From positions 1,116,001 to 1,180,000 of the forward strand of contig NZ_CP033092.2 of the NCBI RefSeq assembly GCF_003697165.2: DNA of 64,000 nt. Reading direction: 5' to 3'. Within the stretch, counting starts at the first letter, position 1, and each line of letters starts with the position of its first letter. The notes beneath the pieces were generated by a model. It was given only the letters and a program-made list of their open reading frames with translations. It did not search any database and was not told the origin of the DNA. The position numbers and the translations under genes were made by a program. This document shows positions 25,138-34,821 of this stretch, piece after piece. Source of the DNA: Escherichia coli DSM 30083 = JCM 1649 = ATCC 11775. GTDB lineage: Bacteria; Pseudomonadota; Gammaproteobacteria; Enterobacterales; Enterobacteriaceae.

Positions 25138-27699
25138 TTACACCAGACTCTTCAAGCGATAAATCCATTCCAGCGCCTGACGCGGAGTCAGTGAATCCGG
25201 GTCGAGGTTTTCCAATGCCTCGACCGCAGGCGAAGTTTCTTCCGGTACGGACAGCAAAGACATTTGTGTACCATCCACTTGCGTAGCAGCGGCGTTCGGC
25301 GAAATGCTTTCCAGCTCACGCAGTTTTTGCCGTGCGCGCTTAATAACCTCTTTTGGCACACCCGCCAGAGCTGCAACCGCCAGGCCGTAGCTTTTGCTCG
25401 CTGCGCCATCCTGCACGCTATGCATAAAGGCAATGGTGTCGCCGTGCTCCAGTGCATCGAGATGCACGTTGGCGACGCCTTCCATTTTCTCCGGTAACTG
25501 GGTCAGCTCGAAATAGTGGGTAGCAAACAGCGTCAACGCTTTGATCTTATTTGCCAGATTTTCCGCACACGCCCATGCCAGCGACAGGCCATCGTAAGTG
25601 GACGTTCCGCGCCCAATCTCGTCCATCAACACCAGACTGTATTCGGTGGCGTTATGCAGAATATTAGCGGTTTCGGTCATCTCCACCATAAAGGTTGAAC
25701 GTCCGGAAGCCAGATCATCCGCGGCACCTACGCGGGTAAAGATGCGATCGATCGGCCCAATCTCGACCTTTTGCGCCGGGACGTAACTGCCGATATACGC
25801 CATCAGCGCAATCAACGCGGTCTGGCGCATATAGGTACTTTTACCCCCCATGTTCGGACCGGTGATGATCAACATGCGGCGCTGTGGCGACAGGTTTAGC
25901 GGGTTAGCGATAAACGGTTCGTTCAGTACCTGTTCAACCACTGGATGGCGACCTTCGGTAATACGAATGCCAGGTTTATCAATAAAGGTCGGGCAGGTGT
26001 AGTTCAGGGTATAGGCCCGCTCCGCCAGGTTAACCAGCACATCAAGTTCTGCCAGCGCGCTCGCGCTCTGTTGCAACGCTTCCAGATGCGGCAGCAACAG
26101 GTCGAACAGCTCTTCATAAAGCTGTTTTTCCAGTGCCAGCGCTTTGCCTTTTGAGGTGAGAACTTTATCTTCGTACTCTTTCAGCTCCGGAATAATGTAA
26201 CGCTCGGCGTTTTTCAGCGTCTGGCGGCGCATGTAGTTGATTGGTGCCAGATGGCTTTGCCCACGGCTGATTTGAATGTAGTAGCCGTGCACAGCATTAA
26301 AGCCAACTTTTAACGTGTCCAGGCCGGTACGTTCACGCTCGCGGACTTCCAGACGTTCCAGATAATCGGTCGCGCCGTCGGCCAGCGCACGCCATTCATC
26401 CAGTTCTTCGTTATAACCAGTCGCAATAACACCACCATCGCGTACCAGCACCGGCGGCGTGTCGATGATTGCTCGCTCCAGCAGGTCGCGCAGTTCGGCA
26501 AACTCGCCCATCTTCTCACGCAGCGCTTGTACCGGTGCACTATCGACATTTTCTAACTGCGCACGCAACTCCGGCAGTTGCTGGAAGGCATGACGCATAC
26601 GGGCCAGATCGCGCGGGCGAGCGGTACGCAACGCCAGACGCGCCAGAATACGTTCCAGGTCGCCGACCTGACGCAGTACCGGCTGTAGCTCAGCGGTGAA
26701 ATCCTGCAATGCGCCAATAGTTTGCTGGCGCTCAAGCAACACGCGGGTATCGCGCACTGGCATATGCAGCCAGCGTTTCAGCATACGGCTGCCCATCGGC
26801 GTTACAGTGCAGTCGAGCACTGAAGCCAGCGTATTTTCCGCACCGCCGGCCAGGTTCTGAGTAATTTCCAGGTTACGACGCGTCGCGGCATCCATAATGA
26901 TGCTGTCCTGCTGACGTTCCATAGTGATAGAACGAATATGCGGCAGGGTCGTGCGTTGGGTATCTTTCGCATACTGCAACAGACAACCGGCAGCACAAAG
27001 TCCGCGTGGTGCGTTCTCCACACCAAAACCGACCAGATCTCGGGTGCCAAATTGCAGGTTCAATTGCTGGCGAGCGGTGTCGATTTCAAACTCCCACAGC
27101 GGGCGACGACGCAGGCCGCGGCGACCTTCAATCAGCGACATCTCGGCGAAATCTTCCGCATACAGTAATTCCGCTGGATTCGTACGTTGCAGTTCTGCCG
27201 CCATCGTTTCGCGGTCTGCCGGTTCGCTCAGGCGAAAACGACCGGAACTGATATCCAGCGTTGCGTAGCCGAAACCTTTACTGTCCTGCCAGATAGCCGC
27301 CAGCAGGTTGTCCTGACGTTCCTGCAACAGCGCTTCATCGCTGATGGTGCCCGGCGTAACGATACGGACAACTTTGCGCTCAACCGGCCCTTTGCTGGTC
27401 GCCGGATCGCCAATCTGTTCACAAATAGCGACGGATTCGCCCTGATTCACCAGTTTGGCGAGGTAGTTTTCCACCGCATGGTAGGGAATCCCCGCCATCG
27501 GGATTGGCTCTCCCGCTGAAGCACCGCGTTTGGTCAGTGAAATATCCAGCAGTTGCGATGCCCGTTTTGCGTCGTCATAAAACAGTTCATAAAAGTCGCC
27601 CATCCGGTAAAACAGCAGGATCTCGGGATGCTGGGCTTTCAGCTTGAGATACTGCTGCATCATGGGCGTATGGGCGTCGAAATTTTCTATTGTACTCAT
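25138..27699 (-). CDS. mutS: DNA mismatch repair protein MutS
   Basis: MutS (853 aa) is the mismatch-recognition ATPase of methyl-directed repair. The N-terminal mismatch domain contains the Phe-X-Glu motif in [14 protein letters not shown] near residues 34-42. The connector, lever, clamp and ATPase domains follow, with Walker [14 protein letters not shown] near 614-626 and Walker [17 protein letters not shown]. The C-terminal tetramerisation region is complete (ends [10 protein letters not shown]). Nothing indicates a mutator allele. The neighbouring rpoS-mutS interval is known to be highly variable among strains. Confidence 0.98.
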
Positions 27700-27944
27700 G
27701 GGGTTAAGTCCGGCTCCCTGATGTTAAATGTAGTGTGATGGTTTTTATTTTCGTTGTAATCACATAAGGCGCACATGATACCGGAGTTAATCATTTCAGG
27801 GGAAGACGCGAAAGGTGAGTTCTTGATGTCGGTTCCGCGAAAAATGCTGCTTTGCAGCTTTTGCGTGATGACGATGAAACAAGATCGCCAAATTCGTCGG
27901 TTGAAGAAACCTCCTCCTTCAGAGACATAGTCCCCTTTAAAATT

Positions 27945-27967
27945 AAGTTGTAATATAAATGCACCTT
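27945..27967 (+). promoter_or_regulatory. NsrR-type operator upstream of ygbA
   Basis: AAGTTGTAATA, one spacer base and AAATGCACCTT fit the 11-1-11 palindrome consensus of the nitric-oxide-sensing repressor NsrR (AAGATGCATTT-n-AAATGCATCTT); the right half is nearly exact. It lies 17 bases before the ygbA start, an excellent place for repression. ygbA is a known NsrR target in E. coli. Confidence 0.75.
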
Positions 27968-27984
27968 AAGAGTATGGAGGCAGC

Positions 27985-28329
27985 ATGTCCGGCAAGCGTA
28001 TCTCTCGTGAAAAACTGACGATTAAAAAAATGATCGATCTTTATCAAGCGAAATGCCCGCAGGCGTCAGCAGAGCCGGAGCATTACGAGGCGTTGTTTGC
28101 TTACGCGCAAAAGCGGCTGGATAAATGTGTGTTCGGCGAAGAGAAACCAGCCTGTAAGCAGTGTCCGGTGCACTGTTACCAGCCTGCAAAGCGTGAAGAG
28201 ATGAAACAGATTATGCGTTGGGTTGGGCCGAGAATGCTGTGGCGTCATCCGATCTTAACCGTGCGTCATCTCATCGATGACAAGCGTCCGGTGCCGGAGT
28301 TGCCAGAAAAATATCGTCCAAAGAAATAA
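27985..28329 (+). CDS. ygbA: NsrR-regulated cysteine-containing protein YgbA
   Basis: YgbA (114 aa) is a small, basic, soluble protein of the family annotated as 'nitrous oxide-stimulated promoter'. Cysteines occur as CPQ, DKCVFG, PACKQCPVHC (a CxxCxxxC cluster near residues 49-56). This suggests metal or Fe-S binding, as inference. The C-terminus is Arg/Lys/Pro-rich. It has an NsrR-like operator directly upstream and converges on the molbindin gene. It has been connected to recovery from nitrosative stress; the biochemical role is not clear. Confidence 0.9.
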   Translation: MSGKRISREKLTIKKMIDLYQAKCPQASAEPEHYEALFAYAQKRLDKCVFGEEKPACKQCPVHCYQPAKREEMKQIMRWVGPRMLWRHPILTVRHLIDDKRPVPELPEKYRPKK

Positions 28330-28331
28330 AT

Positions 28332-28356
28332 CTGCCGGAGAGCCATACTCTCCGGC
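28332..28356. terminator. bidirectional terminator between ygbA and the molbindin gene
   Basis: TGCCGGAGAG and CTCTCCGGCA are perfect 10-base arms around a five-base loop, two bases past the ygbA stop and eleven past the molbindin stop. Confidence 0.75.
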
Positions 28357-28367
28357 AAATACGGCGC

Positions 28368-28796
28368 TTACGCTTTGGTGGCAATCAGGATGGCTGATGC
28401 TTTGATCAATGCAATAACGCGCGAGCCAGTGGTGAGTTTCATTTCATCCTGACTTTCATTTGTTACCACTGCCACAATTTCAAAACCCGCATCCGTTTTG
28501 ATATGGACAGTGGCGTTCACTGCGCCTTCGGTGATTGTCGACACGCTGCCAGCAAACTGGTTGCGAGCAGAGAATTTCAGTCCACAGTCTTCCGTTGCCA
28601 GCGTGACCCACGGGGCTTTAATCAGGGCAATCGCTTCTTTCCCTTTCGCCAGACCCAGCGCTTGCTGGCTGCTGTGAGTCACAATTGCCACCAGCTTTGC
28701 ACCACCTGCCAGCGTCAGTTCTACTTCATCATTCACCGCGCCCATTGCTACTGCGCTAACTGTTCCGGTTAATTGATTTCTTGCTGAAACTGCCAT
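28368..28796 (-). CDS. molbindin (tandem Mop/TOBE molybdate-binding protein)
   Basis: The 142-residue protein consists of two Mop/TOBE repeats: MAVSARNQLTGTVSAVAMGA (residues 1-20) with VNDEVELTLAGGAKLVAIVT, and FSARNQFAGSVSTITEGAVN (about 74-93) with VNATVHIKTDAGFEIVAVVT. The SARNQ-x-x-G-x-V motif binds molybdate in Mop, ModG and ModE. I set the start at ATG 28796, preceded by AGGAGG; the longer in-frame start is rejected. It lies 44 bases after fhlA on the same strand. Mop proteins store molybdate, and formate dehydrogenase H needs molybdenum, so the placement makes functional sense. I do not recall it in K-12, so it is likely an accessory or lost-in-K-12 gene. Confidence 0.88.
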   Translation of the reverse strand: MAVSARNQLTGTVSAVAMGAVNDEVELTLAGGAKLVAIVTHSSQQALGLAKGKEAIALIKAPWVTLATEDCGLKFSARNQFAGSVSTITEGAVNATVHIKTDAGFEIVAVVTNESQDEMKLTTGSRVIALIKASAILIATKA

Positions 28797-28840
28797 ACTG
28801 CCTCCTTTCATTGAATGTTGATCGAGTATAACCACATCTG

Positions 28841-30919
28841 TTAAATCAATGCCGATTTATCAATTCCCAGTCGCTTCATTCGTGACAGCAGAGTCGTGCG
28901 TTTCAGCCCCAGAAGTTGCGCAGCGCCTTTAGGCCCGGCAACCACGCCGTTTGTTTCTTTCAGCACGCGAACAATCAACTGATATTCATCTTCGCCCTCC
29001 TGGGCGACAACCGTTGCGGCAGGCGGCGTTTCAGGTTCTGGTAAAGCAATATCTGGCAATGACAGCTGCAGCACGTTGCCGCGTGTTAGCAATACCGCGC
29101 GCTCGATGACGTTTTCCAGCTCACGCACGTTGCCCGGCCATTCCATGTTGCTCAGGATGCGCAGCGTCTCGGCAGGAATGCTGTCGATATTGCGCCCCAG
29201 ACGACGGGCAATTTTGAAGGTAAAGGCTTTCGCCAGCAGCGGAATATCTTCCGGACGCTCGCGTAGTGGCGGCAGGTGGATCGGGAATACGTTCAGGCGG
29301 TAATAGAGATCGCTACGGAACTCTCGGTCGGCGACCATTTTTTTCAGATCGCGGTTAGTCGCGGCAATTAAACGTACGTCCGTCTGAATGATTTTGTTGC
29401 TGCCGAGACGTTCAAACTCCTGTTCCTGTAATACACGCAGCAACTTCGGCTGTAACTCCAGCGGCATATCGCCCACTTCATCGAGGAATAGTGAGCTTTT
29501 ATCCGCCAGTTCAAAACGACCAATGCGCTGAGCGCTGGCACCGGTAAAAGCCCCACGCTCATGACCAAATAGATCGCTTTCCAGCAATCCGGCAGGCATC
29601 GCCGCGCAGTTCATTTTGACCATGCGGCGATTATTACGCCCACTGAGATTATGGATCGCGCGGGCAATCAGCTCTTTACCTGTACCAGTTTCACCGAGGA
29701 TCAGAACGGTACTGTCACTTTGCGCCACCATTTCCACTTGTTTAAGTACGCTGTACATGGCTTCGCTGCGGCCAATAATCTCGCCAAATTCACTATCAAC
29801 ATTGTTGAGCTGCTCGGTCAGGGCGAGGTTTTCATCAACCAGCCGTTCTTTCAGACGATGAATTTCCTGATAGGCGAGGGCGTTATCGACAGCGATTGCC
29901 ACACGTTCGGCAATCTGGCGCAGTAAATTCAGATTGGTAGTGGTAAAGACTTTCTCTTCGCATTGCGCCAGTTTCAGCACGCCCAGCATAGTGTCGCCAG
30001 ACATCAGCGGTAACAGGCACAAGGTTTGAATCTGGTTGCCCCAGGTGTTGAACAACATGCGTTCATAGGGGGCTAAATCGTCCCGCTCGTGGAGATTAAT
30101 CAACAGCATCTCTTTACTTTTGAAGACGCGTTCGGTGAGGGTTCCGGCTTCATCGACTTCGCTCTGTTCGTGAGCGGGATGCTGTTTATCAAGATAGTGA
30201 GTGGAGTAGATGTTGAGTTTGTTTTTACGGTGGCTGCGTAAGACGATGCTGATATCGTCAATGTCGAAATAGTAATGGATTTCTTTGGCGACTTCGCTGA
30301 CCAGTTCGTCCATATCCAGGCGGGAAAGCACCGCGTTAGTGATGGCGACCAGGATGCGGAAGTTATCGCGTTCCCGGCATAACAACTCATAGTCGACATT
30401 GTTAACGACGCGGCTCTGGATTTGTTCGGTGACGACAGAAACGATCTGCGTAAATGTTTGCAGACGATTGAACTCTTTTTCGCTCCAGGGGCGATCGTCA
30501 TAACGAATAAATTCACAGCCACCAAAAATATGCCCTTCCGCCGCCAGTGGCATCAGGCAATAGTGACCAAATTTGGGGTATAGCCCACCTGTGGCCAGCT
30601 GCGGCCAGGTTTCACAAAATTCTTCGTAACTGCAATGCAGCGTATCAGGGCGCGACAAAATGCTGCGTACCGGACCGTGTGCCAGAACAGTTTCGTCTTC
30701 ATATTTAATGGGGGTGTCTTTTTCACGCGATGCGTAATAAGACGCACGTTGAGTCTGCGCTTGCCACAACACAATCGCCGCGTTGTCGGCGAGCGCAGAA
30801 CGCTTTACCAGTTGCGAAAGAGCCTCACACAGCGAGGCCAGATCGGGCTGCTGCAATAGTGTCCGAGTGATGTCGAACAACCCTTGCTGTCCGAGATCAC
30901 TCATCGGTGTATATGACAT
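28841..30919 (-). CDS. fhlA: formate hydrogenlyase transcriptional activator FhlA
   Basis: FhlA (692 aa) is the formate-responsive sigma54 activator of the formate regulon. Two GAF-type domains in the first 380 residues sense formate. The AAA+ domain follows with Walker A GETGTGKE, the sigma54-contact motif GAFTGA and Walker B LFLDEVGD. A Fis-type helix-turn-helix ends the protein (GAAQLLGLKRTTLLSRMKRL). I start at ATG 30919 (MSYTPMSDL), not at the upstream in-frame ATG, to match the known length. It is last in the hyp cluster, 73 bases after hypE. Confidence 0.97.
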   Translation of the reverse strand: MSYTPMSDLGQQGLFDITRTLLQQPDLASLCEALSQLVKRSALADNAAIVLWQAQTQRASYYASREKDTPIKYEDETVLAHGPVRSILSRPDTLHCSYEEFCETWPQLATGGLYPKFGHYCLMPLAAEGHIFGGCEFIRYDDRPWSEKEFNRLQTFTQIVSVVTEQIQSRVVNNVDYELLCRERDNFRILVAITNAVLSRLDMDELVSEVAKEIHYYFDIDDISIVLRSHRKNKLNIYSTHYLDKQHPAHEQSEVDEAGTLTERVFKSKEMLLINLHERDDLAPYERMLFNTWGNQIQTLCLLPLMSGDTMLGVLKLAQCEEKVFTTTNLNLLRQIAERVAIAVDNALAYQEIHRLKERLVDENLALTEQLNNVDSEFGEIIGRSEAMYSVLKQVEMVAQSDSTVLILGETGTGKELIARAIHNLSGRNNRRMVKMNCAAMPAGLLESDLFGHERGAFTGASAQRIGRFELADKSSLFLDEVGDMPLELQPKLLRVLQEQEFERLGSNKIIQTDVRLIAATNRDLKKMVADREFRSDLYYRLNVFPIHLPPLRERPEDIPLLAKAFTFKIARRLGRNIDSIPAETLRILSNMEWPGNVRELENVIERAVLLTRGNVLQLSLPDIALPEPETPPAATVVAQEGEDEYQLIVRVLKETNGVVAGPKGAAQLLGLKRTTLLSRMKRLGIDKSALI

Positions 30920-30992
30920 TTTGTTCTTCCAGGAAAGCACCGCAAAGCGGTGCAAAAGGTCATTGACTAACTATAGGAGATTTAGAATTTTA

Positions 30993-32003
30993 TTAGCATA
31001 TACGCGGAAGCGGTTCGGCGTGCGGTAGATCGAGGGTTCGTTTCACGCCATACAGACCGGCAAGACGAACACCTTTACGTTCTACTACTTCGCCAATCAG
31101 CGCCGCATCTTTTCCCAATGGATGGGAATGTAACGCCGCCAGCACTTGCTCTGCTGCGTTGCGTTCAACGGCGATCACCAGTTTGCCTTCGTTGGCAAAG
31201 TTAAGGGCGTCCAGTCCCAGCAGTTCGCAAACGCCGCGCACAGCAGGTTTAACTGGCAGTGCCGCTTCTGAAAGTTCAATACCACAACCGCAGGCTGCCG
31301 CGAACTCATGAACCACCGCGTTTACACCACCACGGGTGGCATCACGCAGCGCTTTCACGCCGGGAATGTCACGCAGCGTCTGAATAAGCGGCGTTAGTAC
31401 CGCGCAGTCGCTGACCAGTTCGCCGTCCAGCCCCAGCTGCTCACGCAGGTTAAGGATAGTCGCCCCGTGGTCCCCGAGTGTACCGCTAACCAGCAATACA
31501 TCGCCTGCGGTTAGCGTCTGTGCGCCCCAGTGAATATTCGCCGGAATTGCGCCCATGCCAGCGGTGTTGATAAACAGTTTATCTGCCGCGCCGCGCTGCA
31601 CCACTTTAGTATCGCCAGTGACGATGGCAATGCCTGCCGCGCGGGCGGTTTCTGCCATGCTGGTCACTACGGCTTTCAGTGTCTCCATCGGCAATCCTTC
31701 TTCGAGGATAAAGCCACAGGAGAGATAGCGCGGAATAGCGCCACTGACCGCAACGTCATTGGCGGTGCCGCAAATCGCCAGCTTGCCGATATTACCGCCA
31801 GGAAAGAACAGCGGGTCAATGACGTAACTGTCGGTGGAGAACGCCAGACGGTCGCCTTCCGCTACCAGCTGCGCCAGATCAAGACGGGCCTGATCTTCCT
31901 GCTCTGCCAGCCACGGGTTGGCAAAGGCTTCCATAAACAGGCTGTTGATTAATTGCTGCATCGCCTGGCCGCCGCTACCGTGGGCGAGTTGGATATTATT
32001 CAC
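30993..32003 (-). CDS. hypE: hydrogenase maturation protein HypE (carbamoyl dehydratase)
   Basis: HypE (336 aa) receives a carbamoyl group from HypF on its C-terminal cysteine and dehydrates it, using ATP, to thiocyanate, the source of the CN ligands of NiFe hydrogenases. The required terminal cysteine is present in the end PRIC. The N-terminal LAHGSGGQAMQQLI and DATRGGVNAVVHEFA are AIR-synthase/PurM-like ATP-binding signatures. Its start overlaps the hypD stop by four bases. Confidence 0.98.
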   Translation of the reverse strand: MNNIQLAHGSGGQAMQQLINSLFMEAFANPWLAEQEDQARLDLAQLVAEGDRLAFSTDSYVIDPLFFPGGNIGKLAICGTANDVAVSGAIPRYLSCGFILEEGLPMETLKAVVTSMAETARAAGIAIVTGDTKVVQRGAADKLFINTAGMGAIPANIHWGAQTLTAGDVLLVSGTLGDHGATILNLREQLGLDGELVSDCAVLTPLIQTLRDIPGVKALRDATRGGVNAVVHEFAAACGCGIELSEAALPVKPAVRGVCELLGLDALNFANEGKLVIAVERNAAEQVLAALHSHPLGKDAALIGEVVERKGVRLAGLYGVKRTLDLPHAEPLPRIC

Positions 32004-33121
32004 GCTTCACTCTCCTGCTGACGATACTGATACCACGCGGCGCACGCTCCTTCGGAGGAAACCATCAGCGCACCAAACGCGGTTTGAGGATTACAGGTGT
32101 TACCAAACAGCGGGCATTGATGCGGCTTACATTTGCCCGTTAATACTTCACCACAACGCGCACGCGGGTCATCGCAGACCTGCTGCGGTGCCGGGCGGAA
32201 ATGTGCTTCGGCATCGAATCGTTGATAATCCGGCGTCAGGTGCACGCCAGAAGATTCAATCACGCCTAAGCCGCGCCATTCGCTGTCGCCGTTGACACAG
32301 AACACATCAGCAATTGCCTGTTGCGCCAGCAGGTTACCGGCATCCGGCACCACCCGACGATACTGATTCTCTACCTTGCTATGGGCCGCTATTTTCTGCT
32401 CCACCAGCATCACCACGCCTTGAAGTAGATCAAGGGGTTCGAAACCAGCGACCACCAGCGGACGATGAAAATCGCTGGCGATAAAATTATAGGCATCAGT
32501 GCCGATAACCATACTAACGTGACCGGGCGCAAGAAACGCGTCGATACCGTTATCCGGCTCTTCAAGTAAACTGCGCAGTGTTGGGATGAGCGTAATGTGC
32601 TGGCAGAAGAAGTAAAAATTCTGCACATCGCGGGCTTTTGCCTGTTGCAACGTGATGGCGGTGGTCGGCATGGTGGTTTCAAAACCTAAGCCGAAGAACA
32701 CCACTTTGCGGGTTGGATTCTCCTGCGCCAGTTTTAACGCATCCATTGGCGAGTAAACGATGCGCACATCGGCACCGCGTGCTTTTGCCTGCAACAGCGA
32801 CCCCTGTTTCCCTGGTACGCGCATGGCATCGCCAAAGGTACAGAAGATGACTTCCGGATGGCTGGCAATCTCCACGCAGGTGTCGATTCTACCCATTGGC
32901 AGTACGCACACCGGGCAACCCGGACCGTGGATAAACTCAACGTTTTCCGGTAGCAACTGGTCGAGGCCGAATTTAAAAATGGCGTGGGTATGACCGCCAC
33001 ACACTTCCATAATCCGCAGAGGGCGTTCGGCGGTGTAAGAGAGATGTGAAGCACGTTCGCGCAGATGCTCAATTAACTGCATTACCTGTTCCGGCGCGCG
33101 ATATTCATCAACAAAACGCAT
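32000..33121 (-). CDS. hypD: hydrogenase maturation protein HypD
   Basis: HypD (373 aa) is an Fe-S scaffold that, with HypC, assembles the Fe(CN)2CO unit of NiFe hydrogenases. Conserved motifs include MEVCGGHTHAIFKFG (Cys41 region), HGPGCPVCVLPMGRID (Cys69 and Cys72), GFETT and the late cysteine cluster around DPRARCGEVLTGKCKPHQCP and FGNTC that holds the [4Fe-4S] cluster. Start and stop overlap hypC and hypE. Confidence 0.98.
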   Translation of the reverse strand: MRFVDEYRAPEQVMQLIEHLRERASHLSYTAERPLRIMEVCGGHTHAIFKFGLDQLLPENVEFIHGPGCPVCVLPMGRIDTCVEIASHPEVIFCTFGDAMRVPGKQGSLLQAKARGADVRIVYSPMDALKLAQENPTRKVVFFGLGFETTMPTTAITLQQAKARDVQNFYFFCQHITLIPTLRSLLEEPDNGIDAFLAPGHVSMVIGTDAYNFIASDFHRPLVVAGFEPLDLLQGVVMLVEQKIAAHSKVENQYRRVVPDAGNLLAQQAIADVFCVNGDSEWRGLGVIESSGVHLTPDYQRFDAEAHFRPAPQQVCDDPRARCGEVLTGKCKPHQCPLFGNTCNPQTAFGALMVSSEGACAAWYQYRQQESEA

Positions 33122-33393
33122 TATTTTTCCTCGCCATACAACAGCGCGCCGACATCTGGCTCAACGTCAAACATGTTTTGTAAGGCGTCGAGAGTGTCGC
33201 GTGCTTCGGCTTCATTAATTACGCTCATGGCAAAGCCAACGTGAACCAGTACCCACTGGCCCACGCGTGGCTGACCGTTTTCATCGCAGCTGCCGACTAA
33301 CGTTAAATCGACATCGCGCTGAATGCCGCAGACGTCGACTTTCGCCTGGTTGCCGTCAATAGTGCGGATCTGGCCGGGAACGCCTATGCACAT
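33121..33393 (-). CDS. hypC: hydrogenase maturation chaperone HypC
   Basis: HypC (90 aa) is the HypC/HupF-family chaperone that binds HypD and then delivers the Fe(CN)2CO unit to the HycE precursor. It begins MCIGVPGQI, where Cys2 is essential and is exposed after Met removal. I therefore start at ATG 33393 and reject the longer frame, which would bury Cys2. It overlaps the end of hypB by ten bases and the hypD start by one. Confidence 0.97.
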   Translation of the reverse strand: MCIGVPGQIRTIDGNQAKVDVCGIQRDVDLTLVGSCDENGQPRVGQWVLVHVGFAMSVINEAEARDTLDALQNMFDVEPDVGALLYGEEK

Positions 33394-34256
33394 CGCTGTG
33401 TCTCCAGCCAGTTCAGCCACTGGTCCATCCCTTCGCCGCTGGTGGCGGAAATAAGGATGATTTCAATTTCTGGATTGACTTCACGGGCGCAGGCGATGCA
33501 CTTCTCAACGTCAAAGTTGAGATACGGCAGCAGGTCAACTTTGTTGAGCAGCATCAGCGAGGCGGCGGCAAACATATGCGGATATTTCAGCGGTTTGTCT
33601 TCACCTTCGGTAACGGAAAGCACCGCCACTTTGTGTTTTTCACCGAGATCGAAGCTGGCCGGGCACACGAGGTTGCCGACGTTTTCGATAAACAGAATAC
33701 CGTTATCGTCCAGTGGCAGGCGCGGCGCGGCGTCGGCAATCATCTGTGCGTCAAGATGGCAGCCTTTACCGGTGTTCACCTGAATCGCTGGCGTGCCGGT
33801 AGCACGAATGCGCGCGGCATCGTTCACGGTTTGCTGGTCGCCTTCAATAACTGCGCACGGAACGCTGTCTTTCAGGCGCATTAAGGTTTCCGTCAGCAGG
33901 GTGGTTTTACCGGAACCAGGGCTGGAAACCAGGTTGAGCACCAGTTGCTTGCGGGCAGCAAAGTGCGCGCGGTTGCGTTCAGCCAGACGGTTATTTTTGT
34001 CCAGCACGTCAATTTCGACTTCCAGCATCCGACGCTGGCTCATGCCCGGCGCGTGAGTGCCCGCTTCGCCATGACCGTAATGCAGGTCGCCTTCTTCAGT
34101 CTGGCTGGGGGTAAATTCAGGCGCTTTAATGCCGGTGATTTTCATCTTCGGGCGTGCCGCCGGGGCAAATGGCGCGCTACGAAACGCGGAATGAGGGTTA
34201 TGTTCATCACCCTCGATATACAGGTTGCCTTCACCGCAACCGCATGTTGTACACAT
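33384..34256 (-). CDS. hypB: hydrogenase nickel incorporation GTPase HypB
   Basis: HypB (290 aa) is the GTPase that, with HypA and SlyD, inserts nickel into hydrogenase. The N-terminal CTTCGCGEGN is the high-affinity nickel site (CxxCGC). The G domain has P-loop SSPGSGKTTLL near residues 110-120, IEGDQQT, and NKVD. The moderately His-rich linker is short, without the long poly-His nickel-storage stretch of some other species. It starts three bases after hypA. Confidence 0.98.
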   Translation of the reverse strand: MCTTCGCGEGNLYIEGDEHNPHSAFRSAPFAPAARPKMKITGIKAPEFTPSQTEEGDLHYGHGEAGTHAPGMSQRRMLEVEIDVLDKNNRLAERNRAHFAARKQLVLNLVSSPGSGKTTLLTETLMRLKDSVPCAVIEGDQQTVNDAARIRATGTPAIQVNTGKGCHLDAQMIADAAPRLPLDDNGILFIENVGNLVCPASFDLGEKHKVAVLSVTEGEDKPLKYPHMFAAASLMLLNKVDLLPYLNFDVEKCIACAREVNPEIEIILISATSGEGMDQWLNWLETQRCA

Positions 34257-34259
34257 CGC

Positions 34260-34610
34260 TCACTCCTGGTCTATTTCTATCCGCCGAATCTGTAAACCGT
34301 CGTCTGCCACAATCTGTAGCATGTCACCATGACACTGTGGACAGCGGCGGACGCGCTGGGTCAGTAGCGTCACATACTGTTGGCATGTTTCACACCAGCA
34401 TTCGGCCTCTTGTTCTTCGAGGTGCAGTTTACAACCTTCCGCCACGCTGCCGCGGCAAACCAGATCAAAACAAAAGGCAAGAGAGCTGGTTTCGACACAA
34501 GAAAATGCGCCAATTTTGAGCCAGACCCCAGTTACGCGTTTTGCGCCGTGTTTTGCGGCCTGCTGTTCGATCAATTCCAGTGCCCGTTGGCAGAGGGTTA
34601 TTTCGTGCAT
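34260..34610 (-). CDS. hypA: hydrogenase nickel incorporation protein HypA
   Basis: HypA (116 aa) is a nickel metallochaperone for hydrogenase 3. It begins MHEITLCQRA, the MHE motif being the nickel site, which fixes the start at ATG 34610. A structural zinc site of two pairs is visible, CETC and CPQC (residues about 73-93). It is first in the hypABCDE-fhlA operon and divergent from hycA, behind a sigma54 promoter at 34642-34656. Confidence 0.97.
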   Translation of the reverse strand: MHEITLCQRALELIEQQAAKHGAKRVTGVWLKIGAFSCVETSSLAFCFDLVCRGSVAEGCKLHLEEQEAECWCETCQQYVTLLTQRVRRCPQCHGDMLQIVADDGLQIRRIEIDQE

Positions 34611-34641
34611 ATCGCCTCCCATTAACTATTGCCAGCTACAA

Positions 34642-34656
34642 GCAATAATTGTGCCA
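34642..34656 (-). promoter_or_regulatory. sigma54 promoter of hypABCDE
   Basis: On the minus strand TGGCACAATTATTGC is an exact match to the sigma54 -24/-12 consensus (TGGCAC-N5-TTGC spacing). It lies 32 bases upstream of hypA and is the FhlA-dependent hyp promoter. Confidence 0.88.
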
Positions 34657-34680
34657 GTGTTGATTATCCCTGCGGTAAAT

Positions 34681-34724
34681 AATGTCGATGATGTCGAAAT
34701 GACACGTCGACACGGCGACGAAAT
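34681..34724. promoter_or_regulatory. FhlA upstream activating region, hyc-hyp intergenic
   Basis: The stretch contains TGTCGATGA (34683-34691), TGTCGAAATGACA and further GTCGAC/GGCGACGAAAT pieces between the two divergent sigma54 promoters. TGTCGATGA recurs at 35334 and 47627 before hycB and hydN. FhlA is known to bind in these three regions, so I take this as its site. Confidence 0.65.
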
Positions 34725-34768
34725 TCATCTTTAGCTTAAAAATCGCTTTAATAACAATAAATTAAAAG

Positions 34769-34786
34769 TTGGCACAGAAAATGCTT
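34769..34786 (+). promoter_or_regulatory. sigma54 promoter of hycABCDEFGHI
   Basis: TTGGCACAGAAAATGCTT matches the sigma54 -24 (TTGGCAC) and -12 (TGC) elements with correct spacing, 36 bases before hycA. It is the FhlA-activated hyc promoter. Confidence 0.85.
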
Positions 34787-34821
34787 AAAGCTGGCATCTC
34801 TGTTAAACGGGTAACCTGACA

